From assembly GCA_019246375.1 (NCBI GenBank), contig JAFAQO010000303.1, positions 1 to 6,522 of the forward strand: DNA of 6,522 bases, read 5' to 3'. Origin of the DNA: Mycobacterium sp. (GTDB taxonomy: Bacteria > Actinomycetota > Actinomycetes > Mycobacteriales > Mycobacteriaceae). Position 1 is the stretch's first letter. Every line of letters starts with the position of its first letter. The notes under the pieces are model-generated. The model saw only the letters and a list, made by a program, of their open reading frames with translations, had not been told where the DNA came from and searched no databases. Shown here piece by piece: positions 1 through 6,522 of the stretch. The position numbers and the translations under genes are program-made.

Positions 1-39
1 GAGCGGGCATATCAGATGCTGTATGAAACCATGGATTAA
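1..39 (+). CDS. Possible 3' end of an upstream gene (partial, unidentified)
   Basis: A frame is open from the window edge to TAA at 37-39 and reads ERAYQMLYETMD, then stop. The TAA shares its last A with the ATG of the MFS gene (TAATG), a typical tight junction between co-transcribed genes. No Shine-Dalgarno-like sequence precedes that ATG, which fits translational coupling to an upstream reading frame. Twelve codons are too few to name a family, and an open frame this short can arise by chance. In M. tuberculosis, as I remember it, the gene before Rv2994 points the other way, so a co-directional neighbour here would be a local difference. Confidence 0.35.
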   Translation, partial: ERAYQMLYETMD

Positions 40-1376
40 TGCCGACTGAGTCGATCAGCACCGGCGCGCGCTGGTCGATGGTGGCCATTTCGCTGGCCGT
101 GACGGCAAGCGCTTTCGTCTTCATCAACGGCGTTGCCTTTCTGATACCGGCCCTGGAAAACGAACGCGGCACCCCGTTGGCTGAAGCCGGTCTGTTGTCG
201 TCGATGCCGAGCTGGGGCATGGTGGCCACCCTGATCCTCTGGGGCTATGTGCTGGACCGCGTCGGTGAGCGGATTGTGCTCACGGTGGGCTCGGCGCTGA
301 CCGCGGCCGCGGCCTATGCTGCGGCGTCGGTCCATTCGTTGATGGCAATCGGTACATTCCTGTTCCTCGGCGGCATGGCGGCGGCAAGCTGCAACACAGC
401 CGGTGGCCGACTGGTGTCCGGCTGGTTTCCGCCACAGCAGCGCGGACTGGCGATGGGCATCCGCCAAGCGGCGCAACCTGTGGGAATTGCTTTGGGCGCG
501 TTGGTAATTCCGGAACTGGCTGAAAAGGGCCCTGCTGTGGGGCTGATGTTTCCAGCGTTGGCGTGCACGATCTCGGCGGTCGCCAGCGCCGTCGGAGTAC
601 TCGACCCGCCGCGGAAATCGCGCGCCGCCGCTACCGACGAAGAGCTGGCCAGCCCATACCGCGGGTCGGCCGTGTTGTGGCGAATTCACGTCGTGTCGTC
701 GCTGCTGATGATGCCCCAGGTGATCACCGTGACGTTCATGCTGGTCTGGTTGATCAACGCCCAACACTGGTCGGTCGCGTCGGCCGGTGCGTTGGTCACC
801 ATCTCGCAGCTGGCGGGTGCGCTGGGCCGTGTCGCGGCCGGCCGATGGTCCGACCGCGTGGGATCGCGGATGCGACCGCTTCGCATGGTCGCCGCCGGCA
901 CCGCGCTGATCATGATGCTGCTGGCGCTGACCGATCACTTGGGATCCTCTATCGCGGTGGCATTCATGGTCGCTGCGTCGGTGTTCGCGGTACTCGACAA
1001 CGGGCTGGAATCCACCGCGATAACAGAGTTCGCCGGGCCGTTCTGGAGCGGGCGGGCATTGGGCACCCAGAACACAAGCCAGCGGCTAGCGGCCGCTGCG
1101 GGTCCGCCGCTATTCGGTGCGCTGATCGCCGCGGCCGGCTACCCGCTGGCGTGGCTGGCGTGCGGGCTGTTTCCGTTGGCGGCGGTGCCCTTCGTGCCGG
1201 CCCGTCTGCTTCCGCCCGGGTTGGAGACTAGAGCCCGGCGGCAATCCGTTCGCCGACTTCGGTGGTGGAGAGCCGTTCGTTCCCGCGAGTGGCCAGGTGA
1301 GCTTCGACCGCGCGGTCTACTCGGGCAGCGGCGGCGTCTTCGCCGACGTGGGACAGCAGCAACGCCACCGAGATGA
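39..1376 (+). CDS. Major facilitator superfamily transporter (Rv2994-like)
   Basis: This 445-residue inner-membrane protein has about 12 hydrophobic segments. They lie roughly at residues 12-36, 50-70, 79-97, 101-121, 137-158, 166-187, 213-238, 247-266, 281-298, 303-322, 345-365 and 368-388. MFS motif A appears twice: G69-x3-D73-R74-x-G76-x-R78 in the loop after helix 2, and G268-x3-D272-R273-x-G275-x-R277 at the matching place in the second half. The charged stretch at about 189-209 is the central cytoplasmic loop. Substrate is unknown; drug, metabolite or organic-acid export or import are all possible. The start is ATG 39, which overlaps the preceding TAA and leaves a short cytoplasmic N-terminus before helix 1. 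Residues 397-445 follow the last helix, are extremely arginine-rich (18 Arg of 49), and are encoded antisense to the end of leuB. I recognise it as like M. tuberculosis Rv2994 from memory only. Confidence 0.9.
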   Translation: MPTESISTGARWSMVAISLAVTASAFVFINGVAFLIPALENERGTPLAEAGLLSSMPSWGMVATLILWGYVLDRVGERIVLTVGSALTAAAAYAAASVHSLMAIGTFLFLGGMAAASCNTAGGRLVSGWFPPQQRGLAMGIRQAAQPVGIALGALVIPELAEKGPAVGLMFPALACTISAVASAVGVLDPPRKSRAAATDEELASPYRGSAVLWRIHVVSSLLMMPQVITVTFMLVWLINAQHWSVASAGALVTISQLAGALGRVAAGRWSDRVGSRMRPLRMVAAGTALIMMLLALTDHLGSSIAVAFMVAASVFAVLDNGLESTAITEFAGPFWSGRALGTQNTSQRLAAAAGPPLFGALIAAAGYPLAWLACGLFPLAAVPFVPARLLPPGLETRARRQSVRRLRWWRAVRSREWPGELRPRGLLGQRRRLRRRGTAATPPR

Positions 1377-2238
1377 TCGCCGCGGTGGGGTCGGCGATGC
1401 CCTGACCGGCGATGTCGGGTGCACTACCGTGGACCGGCTCGAACATCGACGGGTTGGTCCGGGTGGCGTCGATATTGCCGCTGGCGGCCAGGCCGATGCC
1501 GCCACACACTGCGGCAGCCAAGTCGGTCAGGATGTCCCCGAACAGGTTGTCAGTGACGATCACGTCGAACCGGCTCGGGTCGGTGACCAGATGGATCGTC
1601 GCGGCGTCGACGTGCTGATAGCTGACCTCGACCTCCGGGTACTTCTCGCCGATCTCCTGAACCGTCCGCCACCACAGCGCCCCGGCGAACGTCAGCACGT
1701 TGGTCTTGTGTACCAGGGTCAGCTGCTTGCGGCGCTGCCGGGCCCGCTCGAATGCGTCGGCCACCACCCGTCGCACCCCGAACCCGGTGTTCACGCTGAC
1801 CTCGGTGGCCACTTCGTGAGCGGTGCCGACACGGATCGCCCCGCCGGTGCCGGTGTAGGGCCCTTCGGTGCCTTCGCGGACTACCAGGAAGTCGATCTCC
1901 GGATTGCCGGATAACGGGCTGGTCACTCCTGGATACAGCCGGGCCGGTCGCAGGTTGATGTGATGGTCGAGCTCGAACCGCAGCCGCAGCAGCAGTCCGC
2001 GCTCCAGCACGCCGCTGGGCACCGATGGATCACCGATCGCTCCGAGCAGTATCGCGTCGTGCGCCCGCAGTTCGTCGAGCACCGAGTCAGGCAAGGTCTC
2101 ACCGGTGGCGTGGAAACGCCTTGCGCCCAAGTCGTATTCGGTCTTCTCTACGTCAGGCAGCACCGCGTCGAGCACCCGCACCGCTTCGGTCACCACCTCG
2201 GGACCGATCCCGTCGCCGGCGATGATCGCCAGCTTCAT
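1228..2238 (-). CDS. leuB: 3-isopropylmalate dehydrogenase
   Basis: LeuB (336 residues, cytoplasmic) oxidises and decarboxylates (2R,3S)-3-isopropylmalate with NAD+, giving 4-methyl-2-oxopentanoate, the last step before transamination to leucine. The whole beta-decarboxylating dehydrogenase fold is present: N-terminal GDGIGPEV (8-15), LLGAIGDP (64-71), substrate arginines R87, R97 and R121, tyrosine Y128 in EGPYTG, catalytic lysine K178 in HKTNVL, and metal-binding aspartates D211 (VDAATIHL), D235 and D239 (FGDILTD). The NAD-binding stretch is [12 protein letters not shown] (267-278). Length and domain order are normal. The start is ATG 2238, preceded by AGGAGG at 2254-2249 with a 10-nt spacer. 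It is the downstream gene of serA, separated by a 53-bp MIRU-like unit that supplies this ribosome-binding site. The 3' end overlaps the convergent MFS gene by 149 bp, so no terminator fits between the two genes. Confidence 0.97.
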   Translation of the reverse strand: MKLAIIAGDGIGPEVVTEAVRVLDAVLPDVEKTEYDLGARRFHATGETLPDSVLDELRAHDAILLGAIGDPSVPSGVLERGLLLRLRFELDHHINLRPARLYPGVTSPLSGNPEIDFLVVREGTEGPYTGTGGAIRVGTAHEVATEVSVNTGFGVRRVVADAFERARQRRKQLTLVHKTNVLTFAGALWWRTVQEIGEKYPEVEVSYQHVDAATIHLVTDPSRFDVIVTDNLFGDILTDLAAAVCGGIGLAASGNIDATRTNPSMFEPVHGSAPDIAGQGIADPTAAIISVALLLSHVGEDAAAARVDRAVEAHLATRGNERLSTTEVGERIAAGL

Positions 2239-2288
2239 AACCGCCGCTCCTCCTCATCGCTTCGCTCTGCATCGTCGCCGGCGGGCAT
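2235..2288 (-). CDS. Micro-ORF bridging serA and leuB (MIRU-encoded)
   Basis: An ATG at 2288-2286 shares its A with the serA stop (TGATG). It opens an 18-codon frame, [17 protein letters not shown] plus TGA, whose stop at 2237-2235 overlaps the leuB start (ATGA). The serA, micro-ORF and leuB frames therefore tile without a gap. The peptide is short, acidic and charged, with no recognisable domain. Small ORFs with both ends overlapping their neighbours are a described property of MIRUs in the senX3-regX3 operon. The likely role is to keep ribosomes moving through the insertion for translational coupling, rather than to make a functional peptide. No strong Shine-Dalgarno was identified for this ATG, so it would depend on reinitiation after serA. 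Translation is inferred, not shown. Confidence 0.5.
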   Translation of the reverse strand: MPAGDDAERSDEEERRL

Positions 2289-2290
2289 CA
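2238..2290 (-). repeat. 53-bp MIRU-like unit in the serA-leuB junction
   Basis: On the minus strand the junction contains GATGCAGAGCGAAGCGATGA (2273-2254) followed directly by GGAGGAGCGGCGG. I recognise this as the conserved core of mycobacterial interspersed repetitive units, from memory and without a search. The unit runs from the serA stop TGA (2290-2288) to the base before a second TGA (2237-2235), exactly 53 bp. This matches the short MIRU class described at senX3-regX3. Each TGA is preceded by a D base (GTGA, ATGA), in line with the published idea that MIRUs enter DTGA sites at coupled stop/start codons. It carries the AGGAGG ribosome-binding site used by leuB. Only one copy is visible in the window. 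Confidence 0.75.
2249..2254 (-). promoter_or_regulatory. leuB ribosome-binding site, supplied by the MIRU-like unit
   Basis: AGGAGG on the minus strand lies 10 nt before the leuB ATG. It is a near-perfect anti-Shine-Dalgarno match and lies wholly inside the repeat unit, so leuB initiation appears to depend on inserted sequence. Confidence 0.75.
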
Positions 2291-3874
2291 CGACAGGTCA
2301 ACCACTTCGAGTTTGTTCGCCGCAACGGCGGCACTGATGGCCACGCGCGCGTCGGCGGGTACGTCGCGGTCAAGTCGCAGCAGGATCGTTGCGCCTGGTC
2401 CCTCGGCGTCCTCGGATAGCTGCGCGGCTTGGATATTGACCCCGGCCGTGCCGAGCAAGGTGCCGATCTTGCCGAGCGCTCCGGGCTGGTCGATGTAGTT
2501 GATGACGAGGTTTGTGCCCTGGGCGCGCAGGTCGAAGTTGCGGCCGTTGATCTGCACGATCTTCTCCACCAGCTGTGGCCCGGACAGAGTGCCGGCGACA
2601 TTGACGACCGAGCCGTCGGCGCCAACCGCTCGCACATCCACGACGCTGCGGTGATTGGGGCTTTCGGTAGCCGTGCTGATTTCAGCTGCGACGCCACGTT
2701 CCTCGGCTATCGCCGGGGCGTTGACGAATGTCACCTGATCTTCGATGACCGCCGAGAACAAGCCGCGCAGGGCTGAAAGGCGAAGCACAGCAACGTCTTC
2801 GGAGGCGAGCTCGCCGCGGGCCTGTACCGACAGCGACACCGGCAGCTCGTCAGACAGGGCACCCGCCAGCAGACCGAGCTTGCGCACCAGATCCAGCCAC
2901 GGCGCCACCTCTTCGCTGACCGCTCCGGCACCGACGTTGACCGCGTCGGGAACGAACTCCCCAGCCAGGGCCAGCTTCACGCTTTCTGCGACATCGGTGC
3001 CGGCCCGGTCCTGGGCCTCGGCTGTCGAAGCACCCAGATGCGGTGTGACCACTACTTGGGGCAGGTCGAACAGCGGGCTGTCGGTGCAGGGTTCACTGGA
3101 GAACACGTCGATACCGGCGGCCCGGACGTGTCCGCTGCTCACGGCTTCGGCAAGGGCCGCCTCGTCCACCAGCCCGCCGCGCGCGGCGTTGACGATGATG
3201 ACGCCCGGCTTGGTCTTCGCCAGCGCCTCCTTGTCGATCAGCCCGGCTGTCTCGGGTGTCTTAGGCAGATGCACCGAGATGAAGTCGGAATGCGCGAGCA
3301 ACTCGTCGAGCGGCAAGAGCTCGATGCCCAGCTGCGCGGCGCGGGCCGGCGACACGTATGGGTCGTAGGCCACGATGTGGCCGCCGAACGCCGCCAACCG
3401 CTGGGCCACTAATTGCCCGATGCGCCCCAAGCCGACGATGCCAACGGTCTTGCCGAAGATCTCGGTACCGGAGAACGACGACCGCTTCCAGGTGTGGGCG
3501 CGCAACGACGCGTCGGCCTCGGTGATCTGGCGGGCCGCGGCCAACAGCAGCGCCAGAGCGTGTTCGGCGGCGCTGTGAATGTTCGACGTCGGGGCGTTGA
3601 CGACCAGCACGCCACGCTCCGTGGCGGCGTCGACGTCGACGTTGTCCAGCCCCACACCGGCGCGGGCGACGATCTTGAGTTTGGGGGCCGCCGCCAGCAC
3701 CTCGGCGTCGACAGTGGTAGCCGACCGCACCAATAGCGCATCGGCGTCGGGCACCGCCGCCAGGAGTTTGTCGCGGTCGGGACCGTCGACCCAGCGGACC
3801 TCTACCTGGTCGCCCAGGGCGGCAACGGTTGATTCGGCGAGTTTGTCGGCAATCAGAACAACTGGATGGCTCAC
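2288..3874 (-). CDS. serA: D-3-phosphoglycerate dehydrogenase, long ACT-domain type
   Basis: SerA (528 residues, cytoplasmic) oxidises 3-phosphoglycerate to 3-phosphohydroxypyruvate with NAD+, the first step of serine synthesis. The substrate domain is split (about 1-100 and 283-305) around a Rossmann domain with GLGRIG at 148-153. Catalytic residues are R232 (NAARGG), E261 (SSEP) and H279 (TPHLG). An intervening ASB domain (about 306-452) and a C-terminal ACT domain (about 455-528) make this the long form known from M. tuberculosis, where serine binds between ACT domains. The expected ligands are present as Y460, D462 and N480. The start is GTG 3874; the protein from there begins [12 protein letters not shown], matching the family's usual N-terminus. 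It is first in the serA-leuB operon and diverges from the WrbA-like gene. Serine feedback inhibition is inferred from domain content. N446 sits where I recall histidine in M. tuberculosis. Confidence 0.97.
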   Translation of the reverse strand: MSHPVVLIADKLAESTVAALGDQVEVRWVDGPDRDKLLAAVPDADALLVRSATTVDAEVLAAAPKLKIVARAGVGLDNVDVDAATERGVLVVNAPTSNIHSAAEHALALLLAAARQITEADASLRAHTWKRSSFSGTEIFGKTVGIVGLGRIGQLVAQRLAAFGGHIVAYDPYVSPARAAQLGIELLPLDELLAHSDFISVHLPKTPETAGLIDKEALAKTKPGVIIVNAARGGLVDEAALAEAVSSGHVRAAGIDVFSSEPCTDSPLFDLPQVVVTPHLGASTAEAQDRAGTDVAESVKLALAGEFVPDAVNVGAGAVSEEVAPWLDLVRKLGLLAGALSDELPVSLSVQARGELASEDVAVLRLSALRGLFSAVIEDQVTFVNAPAIAEERGVAAEISTATESPNHRSVVDVRAVGADGSVVNVAGTLSGPQLVEKIVQINGRNFDLRAQGTNLVINYIDQPGALGKIGTLLGTAGVNIQAAQLSEDAEGPGATILLRLDRDVPADARVAISAAVAANKLEVVDLS

Positions 3875-3883
3875 CCGGCCAGC

Positions 3884-3889
3884 CTAATA
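3884..3889 (-). promoter_or_regulatory. Candidate serA -10 element
   Basis: TATTAG on the minus strand lies 9 nt before the serA GTG and would give a very short or nearly absent 5' leader. It misses the final T of the mycobacterial TANNNT consensus, and no good -35 is seen. The sequence just before the GTG (AGGCTGG) is only a weak ribosome-binding site. A position about 17 bp upstream falls on the edge of the palindrome at 3909-3923. Tentative. Confidence 0.25.
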
Positions 3890-3908
3890 GGGTCCGCTGA
3901 GCCGATGA

Positions 3909-3923
3909 ACGTCACGGTGACGT
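3909..3923. promoter_or_regulatory. Perfect 15-bp palindrome, candidate operator between serA and the WrbA-like gene
   Basis: ACGTCACGGTGACGT is two 7-bp arms around one central base. It is preceded by TGA and followed by C-A, so the right arm also forms part of the 8-bp palindrome TGACGTCA (3918-3925). It lies 35 bp from the serA start and about 97 bp from the WrbA-like start, around the expected -35 area of the candidate serA promoter. That is a suitable place for a dimeric repressor or activator. I do not recognise the binding protein. The spacing does not match the mycobacterial CRP consensus TGTGA-N6-TCACA. Confidence 0.4.
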
Positions 3924-4007
3924 CAGCGGGCTCGTTGGCAGGACGAGGCTGCGAAATCGTCCCCACCACAAAACGTCGATCGAGCCTTCGGTAGCTGCGC
4001 ACAAACC

Positions 4008-4013
4008 TAAGAT
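4008..4013 (+). promoter_or_regulatory. -10 element for a leaderless WrbA-like transcript
   Basis: TAAGAT fits the mycobacterial TANNNT -10 consensus. Six bases (GTCGCC) separate it from GTG at 4020, so the usual start point 7 nt after the -10 falls on the G of the start codon. No Shine-Dalgarno is present upstream. Together these indicate leaderless transcription, which is common in mycobacteria. No clear -35 was found. Confidence 0.6.
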
Positions 4014-4019
4014 GTCGCC

Positions 4020-4619
4020 GTGACCAAACTCGCGATCATCTACTACTCGGCGACCGGTCACGGCACCTCGATGGCAAAGCGCGTTGCTGCGGCGGGCGTG
4101 TCCGCGGGAGCCGAAGTGCGCATACGCCATGTCACCGAAACCCGCGAGCCCCAGTCGTTCGCCAACAATCCCGCCTGGACGGCGAACTACGAAGCAACCA
4201 AGGATCTACCTGCAGCTACCGGCGACGACATCATGTGGGCGGACGCGGTGATCTTCGGATCACCGACCCGTTTCGGCTCACCGGCCGCGCAGTTGCGCAC
4301 CTTCCTGGACTCGCTGGGCGGGTTGTGGGCCCAGGGCAAGCTTGCCGACAAGGTGTATGCGGGTTTCACATCCTCCAACACCCTGCACGGCGGTCAGGAG
4401 ACCACGCTGCTCGCCCTGTACATCACGTTGATGCATTTCGGCGGCATCATCGTGCCACCGGGATACACCGATCCGCTGAAGTTTGTCGACGGCAACCCTT
4501 ATGGGGTGAGCCTGATGTCGACCCACGACAACATCAGCGAATTCGACGACGTCACCGAGAACGCCCTCGACCACCTGGCCCGTCGGGTGGTGTCAGTCGC
4601 CGACCGCCTGACGTCGTAG
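4020..4619 (+). CDS. WrbA-family NAD(P)H:quinone oxidoreductase (flavodoxin-like, type IV)
   Basis: This 199-residue cytoplasmic flavoprotein matches E. coli WrbA in length. The flavodoxin FMN-phosphate loop is YSATGHGT (9-16), followed by the second FMN-binding stretch GSPTRFGSPAAQ (80-91). The third is the WrbA hallmark TSSNTLHGGQETT (117-129), with H123 as the conserved flavin-site histidine. The family reduces quinones by two electrons using NAD(P)H, usually as an FMN tetramer, and protects against semiquinone and oxidative stress. Activity here is inferred from family. The start is GTG 4020, supported by the TAAGAT -10 six bases upstream and by the short lead into beta-strand 1 (LAIIYYS). 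It is transcribed away from serA and towards ilvC, so it is probably monocistronic. It sits where M. tuberculosis, as I recall, has Rv2997-Rv3000. Confidence 0.92.
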   Translation: MTKLAIIYYSATGHGTSMAKRVAAAGVSAGAEVRIRHVTETREPQSFANNPAWTANYEATKDLPAATGDDIMWADAVIFGSPTRFGSPAAQLRTFLDSLGGLWAQGKLADKVYAGFTSSNTLHGGQETTLLALYITLMHFGGIIVPPGYTDPLKFVDGNPYGVSLMSTHDNISEFDDVTENALDHLARRVVSVADRLTS

Positions 4620-4626
4620 CGCTCGT

Positions 4627-4678
4627 CGCGACACTTACACGACACGCCGAGAATCGTCGCCGCAGTCTAAGTTTCGCG
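4627..4678. terminator. Candidate terminator or hairpin between convergent genes
   Basis: CGCGACACTTA (4627-4637) and TAAGTTTCGCG (4668-4678) pair at 10 of 11 positions across a 30-nt loop. A second, compact hairpin, GTTTCG-CGG-CGAAAC (4671-4685), shares the right-hand arm, so the two are mutually exclusive. The 73-bp spacer between the WrbA-like gene and ilvC is the only place both convergent transcripts could end. No U-run follows, so this is not a classical intrinsic terminator. Many mycobacterial terminators lack one, so the call is tentative. Confidence 0.35.
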
Positions 4679-4692
4679 GCGAAACACCCGCG

Positions 4693-6253
<1,561 letters not shown>

Positions 6254-6254
<1 letters not shown>

Positions 6255-6522
6255 CAGGCGTGGCCTTCACTTTCGTCGTCGAAAAGCGGCCGAATACCGC
6301 GGGCAGCCTGGATTTCGTCGTTGCTGGTGCCGGCGGCGACCATCGGCCACACCTGCGCGTCGGCCCCGACGATGAAGTCGATCACCACCGGACGGTCGTT
6401 GATCGCGCGTGCCGCGTTGATGACGTCTGCAACGTCTTCTTCGCGCTCGCAACGCAATCCGACGCAGCCCAGCGCCTCGGCCAACTTGACGAAGTCCGGA
6501 ATGCGGTGCGAGTGGGTGGCGA
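6254..6522 (-). CDS. ilvB: Acetohydroxyacid synthase large subunit, C-terminal part only
   Basis: The last 88 residues of the catalytic subunit are present; the 5' part lies beyond the right edge. The visible sequence starts [18 protein letters not shown] and runs through [30 protein letters not shown] and the end [12 protein letters not shown]. This is the tail of the C-terminal thiamine-diphosphate-binding domain and matches what I recall of mycobacterial IlvB1. The enzyme uses thiamine diphosphate, FAD and Mg2+ to condense pyruvate with pyruvate or 2-oxobutyrate; the cofactor motifs themselves are outside the window. The TGA at 6256-6254 overlaps the ilvH ATG. It is the first visible gene of ilvB-ilvH-ilvC, and its promoter and any leader are not in view. 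Confidence 0.95.

Noticed and set aside
36..938. 300-residue minus-strand frame across the MFS gene
   Set aside because: Its composition is the Arg/His/Gln/Gly-rich type of a GC-rich antisense frame, with no recognisable domain, and it is wholly explained by the MFS gene on the other strand.
1297..1914. 205-residue plus-strand frame antisense to leuB
   Set aside because: It is the reverse complement of conserved leuB catalytic regions and has no domain of its own.
2745..3368. 207-residue Ser/Ala/Arg-rich plus-strand frame inside serA
   Set aside because: Its low-complexity composition is that of an antisense shadow of serA, and it has no promoter or ribosome-binding site that I can support.
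3918..3925. TGACGTCA as a CRE/bZIP-type site
   Set aside because: It matches a eukaryotic motif by chance; in this bacterial context it is better read as part of the larger palindrome.

Overview
The window is a high-GC actinobacterial chromosome segment, almost certainly from a slow-growing Mycobacterium. The evidence is the gene order MFS transporter, leuB, serA, ..., ilvC, ilvH, ilvB, protein sequences very close to what I remember of the M. tuberculosis counterparts (Rv2994 to Rv3003c), and a MIRU-type repeat (mycobacterial interspersed repetitive unit). It is probably not M. tuberculosis itself. As I recall, that species carries Rv2997 to Rv3000 (including lppY) between serA1 and ilvC, whereas here a single WrbA-type flavoprotein gene fills that place. 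Species assignment is inference from memory.

Layout: (1) 1-39 is probably the last codons of a + strand gene, whose TAA overlaps the ATG of the next gene. (2) 39-1376 (+) is a 12-helix MFS transporter whose arginine-rich tail overlaps the 3' end of leuB by 149 bp, tail to tail. (3) 1228-3874 (-) is a serA-leuB operon. A 53-bp MIRU-like unit sits in the junction and encodes a 17-residue micro-ORF that overlaps the serA stop and the leuB start. (4) 3875-4019 is a divergent promoter region with a perfect 15-bp palindrome. (5) 4020-4619 (+) is a WrbA-like NAD(P)H:quinone oxidoreductase, probably from a leaderless mRNA. (6) 4620-4692 is a short convergent spacer with hairpins. (7) 4693-6522 (-) is ilvB-ilvH-ilvC, with the 5' part of ilvB outside the window.

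Functionally, IlvB/IlvH (acetohydroxyacid synthase) and IlvC carry out the first two steps shared by valine, leucine and isoleucine synthesis. LeuB carries out the oxidative step of the leucine branch. SerA commits 3-phosphoglycerate to serine. The transporter and the quinone reductase have no evident biochemical link to this pathway.

The enzymes are ordinary core metabolism. The most informative feature is the serA-leuB junction: a 53-bp unit bounded by TGA repeats, which can be read as an insertion into a former GTGA stop/start overlap.
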